Shown: one piece after another, positions 17,561-27,364 of the stretch
Layout of the letters: every line of letters begins with the position of its first letter
Position numbering within the stretch: position 1 is the stretch's first letter
Assembly (NCBI RefSeq): GCF_900109045.1
Contig: NZ_FNYL01000007.1
Coordinates: 124,001 to 188,000, forward strand
Source of the DNA: Dyadobacter sp. SG02
GTDB taxonomy: Bacteria; Bacteroidota; Bacteroidia; Cytophagales; Spirosomataceae
Direction of reading: 5' to 3'
Length of the DNA: 64,000 nucleotides
Program-made: the position numbers and the translations under genes
The notes under the pieces: generated by a model
What the model was told of the DNA's origin: nothing
What the model saw: only the letters and a program-made list of their open reading frames with translations
Database searches by the model: none

Positions 17561-18601
17561 TCAAAGCGTTGCCATATCAATCACAAACCGATACCGCACG
17601 TCGCCTTTGAGCATGCGCTCGTAGGAAGCAGTAATGTCTTTGATGTCGATCAGCTCGATGTCGGAGACGATGTTGTGTTCCGCGCAGAAATCCAGCATTT
17701 CCTGAGTTTCAGCAATACCTCCGATGCCGGAGCCTGCCATACTGCGACGGCCTGTTAACAAGGAAAATGGTCGGACTGAATACGGTTCCGTAGGCACACC
17801 TACATTGATGAGCGTTCCGTTCGTGCGAAGCAACGACAGGTACAAATCCATATCGTGTACGGCAGATACCGTGTCGAGGATGAAATCGAAGGTGCCTTTT
17901 ACGGCATTAACCTGTTCAGGGTCGGAAGTAACCACGAAATGGTGCGCGCCAAGATCTTTCGCCGCCTGTTCTTTCGAGGCCGAGGTGCTGAGCACGGTCA
18001 CTTCCGCACCGAATGCGACGCCGAATTTGACACCCATATGGCCCAATCCGCCAAGCCCTAGCACCGCAAGCTTGTGGCCTTTGCCTACTTTCCAGTGGCG
18101 AAGCGGGGAATAGGTGGTGATCCCCGCGCACAAAAGGGGCGCAGTAGCTGCTAAATTCAGTTTATCGGAAACCGAAAGAACAAACTCCTCGCGTACGACG
18201 ATGGTATTGGAATAACCACCGTAGGTAGGTACGCCACTGCGATCGAGGTTGTTGTAGGTTTGCGTGTTACCGTCCAGGCAGTACTGTTCCAATCCGTCCT
18301 TGCAGTTTTCGCAAACCTGGCAGGAATCGACCATACAGCCAACACCGGCGAGGTCGCCTTCTTTGAATTTCTTCACGTGCGCGCCCACCTGCGTGACTTT
18401 CCCAACGATTTCGTGGCCGGGTACCATCGGGAATACGCCGGGAAACCATTCGTCTTTGATCTGGTGAAGGTCGGAGTGGCAGACACCGCAAAAGTGGATT
18501 TCGATTTGAACGTCGTGCGGGCCGACTTCTCTTCTTTCAAAATCCCAGGGTGCCAGGTCGGTTTGAGGTGTCTGGGCTGCGTATGCTTTTGCTTGTATCA
18601 T
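17561..18601 (-). CDS. Zinc-dependent NAD(P)-dependent alcohol dehydrogenase (YahK/CAD-like)
   Basis: Medium-chain dehydrogenase of 346 residues, predicted to interconvert aldehydes and alcohols with NADP(H). Catalytic zinc ligands lie in FCGVCHSDLH (C41) and PGHEIVG (H63/E64). The structural zinc site is C94, C97, C100 and C108. The Rossmann motif LGLGGLGHMGVKF follows, and cofactor-binding STSASKEQAA suggests NADP(H) preference. The family includes YahK and cinnamyl-alcohol dehydrogenases, which reduce broad ranges of aldehydes. The gene is monocistronic, with a -7 element just upstream and a bidirectional terminator downstream. The family call is firm; the natural substrate is not known. 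Confidence 0.94.
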   Translation of the reverse strand: MIQAKAYAAQTPQTDLAPWDFERREVGPHDVQIEIHFCGVCHSDLHQIKDEWFPGVFPMVPGHEIVGKVTQVGAHVKKFKEGDLAGVGCMVDSCQVCENCKDGLEQYCLDGNTQTYNNLDRSGVPTYGGYSNTIVVREEFVLSVSDKLNLAATAPLLCAGITTYSPLRHWKVGKGHKLAVLGLGGLGHMGVKFGVAFGAEVTVLSTSASKEQAAKDLGAHHFVVTSDPEQVNAVKGTFDFILDTVSAVHDMDLYLSLLRTNGTLINVGVPTEPYSVRPFSLLTGRRSMAGSGIGGIAETQEMLDFCAEHNIVSDIELIDIKDITASYERMLKGDVRYRFVIDMATL

Positions 18602-18953
18602 GTCAGAAAAAGGGGTTTAATGCAAACACAAAATTAGCAACCTGTTTGCTATCCGGGTTAAGACTTTCAAATCAATGCTTATAGATTTCAAACAATACCC
18701 TGTGGGGCCTGTTTTGGCGCCCTTTCTTTTTCGTGAGTAGGCGGGCCGGGTCTGGTCCAAATAAAAAAATACGACCCTTGCATCCGAAAGTAGTATTCAG
18801 ATCGTTTATTAATTCATGCTGGCCGACGTATATAAGTAATGCGTTCCCTGACGGATTTTCTTTCGGAACTTAATGAATGCATTGCTGCGTTACCGGCTCA
18901 TAGCGAATATTTTAGTACGACTTAGGACTATTACAACCATATACAGGCGAAGT
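18602..18953. other. Intergenic region between divergent genes
   Basis: No gene seen. It contains the -7 element of the alcohol dehydrogenase (18629-18636, minus strand). I found no clear promoter for the rightward barrel-protein gene and no notable repeat. Confidence 0.4.
18629..18636 (-). promoter_or_regulatory. Bacteroidota -7 element (TAATTTTG, minus strand)
   Basis: The minus strand reads TAATTTTG, matching TAnnTTTG, about 28 bases before the alcohol dehydrogenase ATG. The -33 region is degenerate. Confidence 0.5.
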
Positions 18954-19883
18954 ATGCAGTTTCGGAAGCCGGAGGCATTTGCGTTTTTCTTATCCTTGTT
19001 GGGCATAAGCATGGTTTGTTGTGCCCAGAAGCCCGGTTTGCCCGGCATGGCTCCATCCAAATGGATTACTTTCCGCACGACGCATGCGCCCGGGAAAGTT
19101 TACCGGTTCGCCAACAGCGGTAACAAGACTTTTACCAACGAGGAAATGTACGTCCGTGCATGGTTGCCGGTGGTCCACAAAAAGAATTTTGCTTTGGTTC
19201 TGGGACCTAACTACCGTGCGGAGCAGCTTGAATTCAAGAGCAGTGGTGAAAATCCAGCCAAGAAGTTTGAGGGTTGGAGCCTCCGAACATTTGCATTGGA
19301 CCTCAACTCATTTGTACGACTCGACAGCACTTCCTGGCTTGTGCTGACCTCGCACATTAATAAAACGGGCAATTTTGCCATGCTTTCCGCAAAGGACATC
19401 CCGCTGAACTACACCGTTTCCGCTTCCTATTTGAAAAGAGCATCTCCCAATAAGGAAATTGGTGCGGGAATCATTTTTAACAAAAGCTACAAACTGACTT
19501 TCCTGCCTGTTTTTCTCTTCAACTACAATCTTTCAGAAAGAGAAGGCATCGAAATTATGTTGCCCAAGAAAATGGCCTGGCGGCATAACCTTTCGCCCAA
19601 CGATCGGCTGTATTTCAAAGCAGAGGCGGTTACGCGGACGTATTATCTCAACCGTGTGGCCGAGGGAACACCTGATGTGTGCCGCCGGATAGATGTGGAT
19701 ATGGGTATTTCCTACAACCGCAGGTTCGGGAATTTCGGCGGGGTGGAGGTCTTTGGCGGTTACCGCAAGAATATCTCCAACAAAATGGTACACGATGCCG
19801 TGCCGGTCCGCGCTTCCGGGCTTGCGGCGACGGTCGAGTTCTATATTCAGCCGCCGAGTTTCAGGGGAAAAGGCCGGAAATAG
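18954..19883 (+). CDS. Outer-membrane beta-barrel protein (DUF6268-like)
   Basis: Predicted outer-membrane barrel of about 309 residues. The ATG at 18954 opens a signal peptide (FAFFLSLLGISMVCCAQ). An in-frame start 27 codons earlier would put an Arg-rich leader before it. The mature part has alternating amphipathic strands (KMAWRHNLSPNDRLYFKAEA, NRRFGNFGGVEVFGGYRKNI), and the protein ends with further short strands. It resembles the DUF6268 family, though I base this on layout rather than a decisive motif. The gene stands alone between the alcohol dehydrogenase and the phytase-like gene. Its role is unknown. Confidence 0.7.
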   Translation: MQFRKPEAFAFFLSLLGISMVCCAQKPGLPGMAPSKWITFRTTHAPGKVYRFANSGNKTFTNEEMYVRAWLPVVHKKNFALVLGPNYRAEQLEFKSSGENPAKKFEGWSLRTFALDLNSFVRLDSTSWLVLTSHINKTGNFAMLSAKDIPLNYTVSASYLKRASPNKEIGAGIIFNKSYKLTFLPVFLFNYNLSEREGIEIMLPKKMAWRHNLSPNDRLYFKAEAVTRTYYLNRVAEGTPDVCRRIDVDMGISYNRRFGNFGGVEVFGGYRKNISNKMVHDAVPVRASGLAATVEFYIQPPSFRGKGRK

Positions 19884-19973
19884 GGCTTAACAATATGTTG
19901 ATTTGATGGGTCCTGAATTAACTTTCAGGTAAAATCGGCCGGTGTAGTTTTACGCAAACTAACCTGGACACGA

Positions 19974-21269
19974 ATGAAGCCCTTTTTCCTTTCTCTCATT
20001 TCGTCGGCCGCTGCCGTGGCAGTATTGAACGGCTGTACCGACCATGGCCTTCCTACCGACAATTACCCCGAAAGGGCCGAAGCACAGAACCCGACGATTA
20101 TCACGCAAGTCGGAAATGTGAAAGTATACAATGGCGGTTTCGGATCGGCTGTGGTGCAGGACCCAAATGACCCTATGGCCTTTTACCTGCTCACCGACCG
20201 CGGCTCCAATATCGACGGCACCGTGACCGACTCCAAAGTATTCGCGGATCCCGGCTTTGCACCTCAAATCGGCAAGTTCCGGTTGATAGGTGATCAACTG
20301 GTTTTGGAAAAGACTATCGAGCTTAAAAACGAGTCCGGGGCTAAACTGAACGGCCTCCCTAACCCTCCCGGATTTGGTTACAGCGGCGAGCTGGCGCTGG
20401 ATGTGAACAACAATACGCTGCCCAACAGCATCGACGGTCTGGATTCGGAAGGCCTCGCGCTTGCGAAAGACGGTACATTCTGGGTAAGCGATGAGTATGG
20501 CCCGCATATCGTCCATTTCGATGCGAACGGGAAGACAATCGAACGGATCAATCCATTCGGTAATGGCGTCGGCGGTCGTAAAATACCGTTGGTTTTTGCC
20601 AAAAGACGTCCGAACCGCGGCATGGAAGGGCTTACGATCACGCCTGACGGCAAAACGCTCGTCGGCATTATGCAATTCCCGCTTTACAACCCTTCGGCTT
20701 CCGATGTTTCCGGCTCGCTGGTGACGCGTATCCTTAGTTTTGACATTACCACTGGCGTCAGCAAGGAATATGTATACCTTATCGACCGCGCCAATTTGCA
20801 GGCCAACAGCGAGATCGTAGCCATTGACAATACAACTTTCCTCGTGCTCGAACGCGATGGTGAATACGCAACCACCGCCAACCGCGCGACGGTGATCAAA
20901 AAAGTGTACAAAATCGATCTCGGTAATGCCACCGACATTTCCGATCCGGCTAATGGCGTGAACGGCAAGTTGTACGGCGGACTTACCGTGGAGCAGCTTA
21001 AAACGGCGGCAAACCTGGCGGCCAATGGGATCAAACCTGTGACCAAGACGCTCGTTGCGGACCTGATGACCGACATTCCTGCCATCTATCCGCACGACAA
21101 GGCCGAAGGCATCGCGATCATCAACCCGACAACCATTGCTATTTCAAACGATGACGATTTCGGTGTCGTGGGCGTGGGCGGCGTGTATGCGCAGAAACTT
21201 CTGCCCGCTACCGGCGCTGTGGATCGCAATACGATCTATTTCGTCAAGTTGAAACAGCCACTTTGGTAA
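19974..21269 (+). CDS. Phytase-like esterase lipoprotein (PF13449 type)
   Basis: Secreted or lipid-anchored protein of 431 residues (signal with VLNGC, C22). It matches the 'esterase-like activity of phytase' family, a beta-propeller group. Typical blocks are FYLLTDRGSNIDG (about 64), DSEGLALAKDGTFWVSDEYG (about 158), RGMEGLTITPDGKTLVGIMQ (about 215) and a DKAEGIAIINPTTIAISNDD near the C-terminus. Family activity is phosphoric-ester or lactone hydrolysis in some members, but many are uncharacterised. A strong terminator follows, although another propeller-like secreted protein is encoded only 72 bp downstream. Confidence 0.85.
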   Translation: MKPFFLSLISSAAAVAVLNGCTDHGLPTDNYPERAEAQNPTIITQVGNVKVYNGGFGSAVVQDPNDPMAFYLLTDRGSNIDGTVTDSKVFADPGFAPQIGKFRLIGDQLVLEKTIELKNESGAKLNGLPNPPGFGYSGELALDVNNNTLPNSIDGLDSEGLALAKDGTFWVSDEYGPHIVHFDANGKTIERINPFGNGVGGRKIPLVFAKRRPNRGMEGLTITPDGKTLVGIMQFPLYNPSASDVSGSLVTRILSFDITTGVSKEYVYLIDRANLQANSEIVAIDNTTFLVLERDGEYATTANRATVIKKVYKIDLGNATDISDPANGVNGKLYGGLTVEQLKTAANLAANGIKPVTKTLVADLMTDIPAIYPHDKAEGIAIINPTTIAISNDDDFGVVGVGGVYAQKLLPATGAVDRNTIYFVKLKQPLW

Positions 21270-21286
21270 ATGTCCCGATTTTTCAA

Positions 21287-21326
21287 GCGGGTGCGGGGTT
21301 TTGCTCCGCACCCGCAATCTTTTTTA
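21287..21326 (+). terminator. Rho-independent terminator
   Basis: Perfect 10-bp GC stem GCGGGTGCGG (21287-21296) / CCGCACCCGC (21306-21315), then AATCTTTTTTA. It lies 17 bases after the phytase-like gene, so the next gene probably depends on read-through or its own promoter. Confidence 0.88.
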
Positions 21327-21341
21327 TTACCCATATCAAAA

Positions 21342-22232
21342 ATGAAACTATTGAAAGGCCTCGCAGCCATTGCCATCGCGACCATCGCTGTGGCGGCCAC
21401 CGTTGCGTTTGTTGTACCCGGCAAACCCGATTTATCCCTTGTTTCTTCCCACACGATCGATTCGCTCGGCGCGTGCCAGGGCGCGTCTTTTCTCGACGGT
21501 AAAGTCTATTTGTACGGCGATCGCGAGGTGGGAATGGTGCGCGAGTTCCGCCAGAAGGGCGATTCTTTGCATTACACCGGCAAGGAAATCCGGCTGACGG
21601 TGGATGGCAAGGATGTGATCAACCACCCGACGGGCATTGCGCGGCATGGTAAACTGCCCGTGTTCATCGGTAATAGCATCCGGCTCAATACGGAAGGTAC
21701 GTTGTGGCGTGCCGTGATTTACCAGGTCGACTGGAAGGGCATGCTGAAAACCGGCAGTCTGAATGGTAACCTGATCCGTACGATCGAGGACGACGCGTGC
21801 ATTCAGGGAACGCGGCCGGAGTATGTGGAATACAACGGCAAATGGCTTGTCGCGACGGCCGACTATGGCGACAAGCGGAACGAAGTACGTCTCTACGACC
21901 CGGCTGTTTTGCAAAAAGCGGATAAAACAAGTGCGCCGGGTGTGCTGGTGAAAAAGTTTACCTGCGGGCCGTGGGTGCAGAACTTACATTGGGTGCCGGA
22001 GAAAGGGGTTTTGGTATTAATTCAAAATCAGATAGAGGGTCGTCGCTGGCGGTTCACGTTTGTCGATTTAAAAAAATCACTTGAAAAAGGGGAGCAGGTC
22101 GTACTGAACGCGGTGGATATCGATAAAGCCGACGAGCTGGAAGGTTTTACATTCACAGGCACTTCTTCGGATGCGATTGCGGTGACGTCTTCACGGAAAA
22201 GTAACGTGCATCAGGTGCGCGTAAGCTGCTAA
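21342..22232 (+). CDS. Exported propeller-like hypothetical protein
   Basis: Exported protein of 296 residues whose family I do not recognise. The ATG at 21342 begins a typical signal peptide (MKLLKGLAAIAIATIAVAAT). A start further upstream at 21270 would overlap the terminator hairpin. The mature part repeats short strand pairs (LGACQGASFLDGKVYLYGDR, HPTGIARHGKLPVFIGNSIR, GTRPEYVEYNGKWLVATADY), which suggests a small beta-propeller. It lies after the phytase-like gene and before a SusC/SusD pair, separated from the latter by a promoter. Role unknown; possibly part of the same uptake locus. Confidence 0.75.
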   Translation: MKLLKGLAAIAIATIAVAATVAFVVPGKPDLSLVSSHTIDSLGACQGASFLDGKVYLYGDREVGMVREFRQKGDSLHYTGKEIRLTVDGKDVINHPTGIARHGKLPVFIGNSIRLNTEGTLWRAVIYQVDWKGMLKTGSLNGNLIRTIEDDACIQGTRPEYVEYNGKWLVATADYGDKRNEVRLYDPAVLQKADKTSAPGVLVKKFTCGPWVQNLHWVPEKGVLVLIQNQIEGRRWRFTFVDLKKSLEKGEQVVLNAVDIDKADELEGFTFTGTSSDAIAVTSSRKSNVHQVRVSC

Positions 22233-22305
22233 GCGGTTTCTTCGGTTTCTTGAAAATTTTACATTTTCATAATAGATACGTTCGATTCAAGTAATAGTCG
22301 AAAAA

Positions 22306-22313
22306 TACTTTTG
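22306..22313 (+). promoter_or_regulatory. Bacteroidota -7 element (TACTTTTG) of SusC gene
   Basis: TACTTTTG matches TAnnTTTG and lies 86 bases before the SusC ATG. The leader between them is AT-rich, without a clear hairpin. Confidence 0.5.
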
Positions 22314-22399
22314 CGCTCGATTTTTAAGCGCGAGATAGACGGGCATTAGAGCGAATCGAAACGTGTTTTCTTGTTTTTGTTAAATTTTTTAAAACTATT

Positions 22400-25300
22400 A
22401 TGAAGAAACTGATACTGCCAATTGTTCCGTTGGTTATGACAGGTATCCTGGTTTTCAGTCCGGGCAGGCATGCAGTGGCTTCCGGTAAAGGCCGGATGAT
22501 GTTGGAGAGGCCGACCCGCGCACAGACCGTGACGGGTAAAGTGGTGGATGAGACCGGTCAGCCGTTGCTGGGTGTGACGGTTTTGGAAAAAGGTACCAAC
22601 AAAGGCACGGTAACCGATGCCGCTGGTACTTTCTCGCTCGAAGCGGGCTCCGGCGCTACGCTGGTGTTTTCGTTCGTAGGTTTCATCGCGCAGGAGGTGG
22701 TGGTTTCGGGTAATGCGCCGCTGGCCGTTACTTTGAAAGAGAATGCGATGATGCTGAATGAATTTGTTGCGGTAGGGTATTCAACGATGCGCAAAAGCGA
22801 CCTTACCGGTGCGATTTCCAGTGTAAAAGCAAAAGAACTGAACCTCAGCACCCCGACTGTCGGACAGGCGCTGGTAGGTAAAGTGGCCGGTGTGCAGATC
22901 TCGCAGGTGAGCGGCGCGCCTTACGTGGGTACGAAGATCCGCGTGCGTGGTGTAGGCTCGGTGAATGCGAGCTCCGACCCATTGTACGTGATCGACGGTT
23001 ACCCGGCTGGTAATGACATCTTCATTAACCCGAATGATATCGAATCGATCGACATCCTGAAAGATGCGGCTTCTGCGGCCATTTACGGTTCGCGTGCGGC
23101 CGGCGGGGTGGTGCTGATCACGACCAAAAGAGGTAAGGAAGGCAAGGGCCGACTGGAATATGATTACCAGTTTGGTATAAACCAGTTGAGCAAAAAGGTC
23201 GATCTTCTGAACTCTTCGGAATTCGGGCAGCTGGTGATCGATGGCCGCAATGCGAGCTACCGCGACCTGATGGTGAATGCGGGCAAGACATGGAGCGACG
23301 GCATGTATTCCGACGACAATGCAACCCGTATCAAAAACGTGGGTAATGCAGGTTCGGTGAGCATTCCGACCGACTTGTACGACTTCGCGAACCAGAAATT
23401 GATCACCCCCAAATACAATACCGACTGGCAGAACGAACTTTACCGCAATGCGCCGGTGCACCGTCATAACATCTCGTTTTCAGGTGGAAAGAACGGCCTG
23501 CGCTACGCGATCAGCGGCGGGCAGCTCAATCAGCAAGGCATTATGCTCGGTACCGGACAGAACCGGACCAATTTCCGGACGAACCTGGATGCGGAAATCA
23601 ATAAAAAACTCAAAGTAGGCGCGAACCTCTCATTTACTTACAATACCAATCGCGAGGTGCAGGAAGGTCGTTTCGACAAAGGCCCAATCCTCGGTGCATT
23701 GATCTACATGCCGATTTTCAAGGCTTATAATGAAGACGGCAGTCTAGCGAAAAACGAGGCGGCGGCATTGAGCTCGGCTTACGGTTACCAGTCTATCGAA
23801 AACCCGGTGGCATTGGCGACCGAAACGCATATCAACCGCAGGGGCCAACGCGGTACTTACAATGGTTTCGCAACCTATGAAATCCTTCCTGACCTTAATT
23901 TCAAGGTTAACATCGGTTTGCAGACCTATAACGAGAAATACGAATTCTATTCTCCAACCAGCCTGAGTAGCGGAGCGAACCCTCCGGGATCACCGCAAGC
24001 CATTGCTGCGGCGAACGCGCTGTCGCAGATGACGACACAAATGGACAAGCTGGCCGAGTTTACATTGAACTACAAAAAACAACTTGGCAAGCATAGCATT
24101 GATGGTCTGGTAGGTTATACGGCGCAGGAAAACAACCGTGACATCGTTTCGGTAACGGCTCGCGGGTTTTCTAACGACCGTATCGAGGAAATTACCGGTA
24201 AAGGCGCGGATGCAACCTTTTTTGGGTTGAATACCGGAGCCGACCAGACAGGCAAAGTGAACTGGACGCTGCTTTCCTACCTGGCGCGCGCCGCTTACAA
24301 CTATGACGGCAAGTACTACCTCACGGCTACTTTCCGTACCGACGGTTCGTCGCGCTTCGGCCCGAACAACCGCTGGGGTAACTTCCCGTCGGTGTCTGCC
24401 GGCTGGAATATTTCGAACGAAGAGTTCTACAAAAATTCATTAGGCAACACTTCTACACTTAAACTGCGCGCGAGCTGGGGGTTGAGTGGTAATAACAATA
24501 TCGGTAATTACAACTTCCTCCAAACGATGGCTGCCCCCGGCGGCGCGGTGTTCGGAAACGGAACGGTGAATACGGCATTGTGGGCAACGGGCATTAAAGA
24601 CCTGAACCTCGGCTGGGAATCGACTTCACAATACAACTTCGGGGCCGACATGGGTTTGTTTGACGACCGTTTGTCGATCATGGCGAACTACTACATCAGC
24701 CGCTCGTTCAACCTGTTGTTCAACCAGCCGCTGTCGGCTATTTCCGGTGCTTCGACGATCCTGACGAACCTTCGCAACTCGAAAGTGCAGAACAAAGGTA
24801 TCGACCTTCAAGTGGATGCCCGCGTGATTTCGACCAAGGATTTTGACCTGAATGTGGCCGGTAATATCTCCGTGAACCGCAACAAAGTACTCGATATGGG
24901 TGGTGCGAGCACGATCATTACCAACGGTGCCGAGCGCTCGTATCTGACGCACATTACGCAGGAAGGCCAGCCGATCGGTATGTTCTATGGTTTTAAAGTG
25001 AAAGGAATGGTGCGCGAAAAGGATATGGAGAATATCGCGGCTGATAATGCGGCTTTCAACTCGTCGACGCAGTCGTTCCCGGCTGGTTATGAGCTGAAAG
25101 GCCCTGCACGTTCGACGGCTTCCACCAATCCGCTTCGCCCGGGCGACCTGTATTTCGAAGACGTGAACAATGATGGTGTCGTGAACGATGCCGATAAGCG
25201 TGTGATCGGATCGCCGCATGCGAAATTTACTTATGGTTTCGCGATTACGGCCAGCTACAAAAGCTTCGATTTCAGCTCCTCATTCAATGGTACTTATGGC

Positions 25301-25732
25301 AACAAAGTGCTCGACGGCCAGGATTACTACCTCTATAATATGGAAGGATCGGGTAACCAATATGCCAAAGTGGCTAACCGCTACCGTTCGGAATCGCAGC
25401 CGGGCGACGGGCACGTGTACCGCGCGTCACGCGGGGGAACGCAGAGCAACAGCACGCGTTTGTCGACCTTTTATTTGCAGGACGGCTCATTCCTGAGATG
25501 TACCAACCTGACATTGGGCTACAACATGAACAGCATCGGCAGCCTGACCAACAATGCCATCAGCGCATTGCGTGTGTACGTGGGCGTGGATAATGCTTTC
25601 ACTTTGACCAAATACCTGGGCTACAACCCGGAGGTGGATTACAACAACGGGGCTAACCTGACACCGGGCGTTGACTATGGTAAATATCCACTCGTGCGCG
25701 CCTACAACATCGGTGCCCGTATTACATTTTAA
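22400..25732 (+). CDS. SusC/RagA-family TonB-linked outer-membrane transporter
   Basis: TonB-dependent outer-membrane transporter of 1110 residues. After a signal peptide comes a carboxypeptidase-regulatory-like domain (about 42-115, VTGKVVDETGQPLLGVTVLE), then the plug with NEFVAVGYSTMRKSDLTGAI, SNA-like DPLYVIDGYPAG and NPNDIESIDILKDAASAAIY (the SusC signature), followed by the 22-strand barrel ending in GARITF. It has no N-terminal STN domain, so it should not signal to a FecR partner. This fits the absence of an ECF sigma gene nearby. It is followed 12 bp later by its SusD partner. The imported ligand is unknown. Confidence 0.96.
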   Translation: MKKLILPIVPLVMTGILVFSPGRHAVASGKGRMMLERPTRAQTVTGKVVDETGQPLLGVTVLEKGTNKGTVTDAAGTFSLEAGSGATLVFSFVGFIAQEVVVSGNAPLAVTLKENAMMLNEFVAVGYSTMRKSDLTGAISSVKAKELNLSTPTVGQALVGKVAGVQISQVSGAPYVGTKIRVRGVGSVNASSDPLYVIDGYPAGNDIFINPNDIESIDILKDAASAAIYGSRAAGGVVLITTKRGKEGKGRLEYDYQFGINQLSKKVDLLNSSEFGQLVIDGRNASYRDLMVNAGKTWSDGMYSDDNATRIKNVGNAGSVSIPTDLYDFANQKLITPKYNTDWQNELYRNAPVHRHNISFSGGKNGLRYAISGGQLNQQGIMLGTGQNRTNFRTNLDAEINKKLKVGANLSFTYNTNREVQEGRFDKGPILGALIYMPIFKAYNEDGSLAKNEAAALSSAYGYQSIENPVALATETHINRRGQRGTYNGFATYEILPDLNFKVNIGLQTYNEKYEFYSPTSLSSGANPPGSPQAIAAANALSQMTTQMDKLAEFTLNYKKQLGKHSIDGLVGYTAQENNRDIVSVTARGFSNDRIEEITGKGADATFFGLNTGADQTGKVNWTLLSYLARAAYNYDGKYYLTATFRTDGSSRFGPNNRWGNFPSVSAGWNISNEEFYKNSLGNTSTLKLRASWGLSGNNNIGNYNFLQTMAAPGGAVFGNGTVNTALWATGIKDLNLGWESTSQYNFGADMGLFDDRLSIMANYYISRSFNLLFNQPLSAISGASTILTNLRNSKVQNKGIDLQVDARVISTKDFDLNVAGNISVNRNKVLDMGGASTIITNGAERSYLTHITQEGQPIGMFYGFKVKGMVREKDMENIAADNAAFNSSTQSFPAGYELKGPARSTASTNPLRPGDLYFEDVNNDGVVNDADKRVIGSPHAKFTYGFAITASYKSFDFSSSFNGTYGNKVLDGQDYYLYNMEGSGNQYAKVANRYRSESQPGDGHVYRASRGGTQSNSTRLSTFYLQDGSFLRCTNLTLGYNMNSIGSLTNNAISALRVYVGVDNAFTLTKYLGYNPEVDYNNGANLTPGVDYGKYPLVRAYNIGARITF

Positions 25733-25744
25733 GCAGCAGAAGAG

Positions 25745-27286
25745 ATGATCAAGCGTAAATACATTTTCAATACATTATTTTCCGCATTCGGACTGGTAGC
25801 GCTCGCGGGTTGCTCCAACGACTTCCTCGACCAGGATAACCCGAATGCAGTTTCGGCCCCTACTTTTTACCGTACGCCCGAGGACGTGGCTTTGGCTGTG
25901 AACGGTATCTATAACTCGCTCCGCGATGGTAATGGCATCGGCGAGAACAGCGGGTTGTTCAGCGAGGAGCGTTCGGACAATACGGGTCGTAACGATAACC
26001 AGTCGAATGCGGGCGAGCCGTTCCAGTTCAACGACTTTTCGTTGCTGCCGAGTAATACCTACCTGAAATCGCACTGGCTGGTACTATTCCAGATGGTAAC
26101 ACGGTGCAACCAAGTGCTGGCGGGTATCGAGCGTGTGACTTTTACAGACAATAACCTGAAAGAGCAGTACAAAGGAGAGGCGAAATTCATCCGCGCATTG
26201 ACCTACTTCCACCTCGTGCGCAAATGGGGCGATGTGCCTTTGGTAACCAGGGAATTACTCAGTACCGACGAGGTAACCGCGGCAACTTTCCGCGAGAAAC
26301 AGGATGTGGTGTACAACCAGATCGCGCAGGACCTGAAAGACGCGGTAGCTTCAACGCTGCCCGACAAACAGACTGCCAATACGAAAGGTAAGGTCACCAA
26401 AGCTGCCGCCAATGCATTGCTGGGCCAGGTGTACCTGACTATGGCGACCACATTGGATGCCGCCAATCGCACCGCAAACCTGAACGAGGCCAAGAAATAC
26501 CTGATGGCTTCGTATAACCTGCGCGCATTCGGCGAGTTGAAGGAAGTGCCTTATGCCGATGTATTCGATGTGGCTAAAAAGTCGACGAATGCGGAGATTA
26601 TCTTCCAGGTGGTGAACAAGCAGGGGGATATCAACTTCTCGTCTTCGATTGCCCGGAACAACCAGGCGAAAGGCGAGACGATCAACTCGTTGTTCGCATC
26701 GTCGGGCTCGGGCGGTAATGTTACGCCTGACCTTGTGCAGGATTATGAGGAAGGTGATACGAGAAAGGAATTCTCGATCAAATACGCCAACGATCCGATC
26801 GTGAAGGATTATTTTATCACCAAATACCGCGATGCCAGCTCGGCAGCGACGACTAACGGCTATGGCGGTAACGACTGGATACTGATCCGCTACGCCGACG
26901 TGCTCCTGATGCTTGCCGAAGTGAATATGCAACTCGGCGACGAACCGGCTGCTATCACATTCCTCGACCAGGTACGCGAGCGTGCGGGCCTGCCGAAATA
27001 TGCCGTTGCGAAGGCCAATGCAGATTATGCAACCAAATACCCGACATTAAAACTCGCCATCCTGCACGAGCGCCGCGTGGAGCTTGCATTCGAAAATCAT
27101 CGCTGGTTCGACCTGCTGCGTTTCTTCACGACCGACGAGCTCGTGGCCTATTTCAAAACCAAAAAGCAGGAGAATTACGGTATCGCGAAGCTCAGCAACT
27201 TTGGAAAGAAAGACCGTTACTATCCGATTCCGTTTGACGAAACCAAACTGAACCCGGAGAAGATGTACCAGAACGAAGGTTACTAA
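25745..27286 (+). CDS. SusD/RagB-family nutrient-binding lipoprotein
   Basis: Surface lipoprotein of 513 residues that caps the SusC channel and binds its ligand. The lipobox is VALAGC (C23), followed by SNDFLDQDNPN. TPR-like helices typical of SusD appear (FIRALTYFHLVRKWGDVPLV, KAAANALLGQVYLTMA). The C-terminal block has NDWILIRYADVLLMLAEVNM, LHERRVELAFENHRWFDLLR and YYPIPFDETKLNPEKMYQNE, all hallmarks. It is co-transcribed with the upstream SusC gene (12 bp gap) and ends at a strong terminator. Ligand unknown. Confidence 0.96.
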   Translation: MIKRKYIFNTLFSAFGLVALAGCSNDFLDQDNPNAVSAPTFYRTPEDVALAVNGIYNSLRDGNGIGENSGLFSEERSDNTGRNDNQSNAGEPFQFNDFSLLPSNTYLKSHWLVLFQMVTRCNQVLAGIERVTFTDNNLKEQYKGEAKFIRALTYFHLVRKWGDVPLVTRELLSTDEVTAATFREKQDVVYNQIAQDLKDAVASTLPDKQTANTKGKVTKAAANALLGQVYLTMATTLDAANRTANLNEAKKYLMASYNLRAFGELKEVPYADVFDVAKKSTNAEIIFQVVNKQGDINFSSSIARNNQAKGETINSLFASSGSGGNVTPDLVQDYEEGDTRKEFSIKYANDPIVKDYFITKYRDASSAATTNGYGGNDWILIRYADVLLMLAEVNMQLGDEPAAITFLDQVRERAGLPKYAVAKANADYATKYPTLKLAILHERRVELAFENHRWFDLLRFFTTDELVAYFKTKKQENYGIAKLSNFGKKDRYYPIPFDETKLNPEKMYQNEGY

Positions 27287-27311
27287 CACCTGGACCGGAC
27301 TATTGCAAATG

Positions 27312-27341
27312 CCCTGCGCCTTCAAAAGCGCAGGGTTTTTT
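27312..27341 (+). terminator. Rho-independent terminator of SusC/SusD operon
   Basis: Perfect 8-bp stem CCCTGCGC / GCGCAGGG with an 8-base loop, followed by six T residues; 25 bases after the SusD stop. Confidence 0.9.
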
Positions 27342-27355
27342 GTTTTGCAGGATAT

Positions 27356-27363
27356 TATATTTG
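27356..27363 (+). promoter_or_regulatory. -7 element (TATATTTG) abutting the start codon
   Basis: TATATTTG matches TAnnTTTG. The ATG of the Crp/Fnr gene begins at 27365, one base after the motif. If used, transcription would start at or just inside the start codon, giving a leaderless message or a start further downstream (next ATG 27386). Confidence 0.5.
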
Positions 27364-27364
27364 A

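Noticed and set aside
19959..21095. Minus-strand open frame of 378 codons
   Set aside because: Antisense to the phytase-like gene; no domain, Arg-rich shadow frame.
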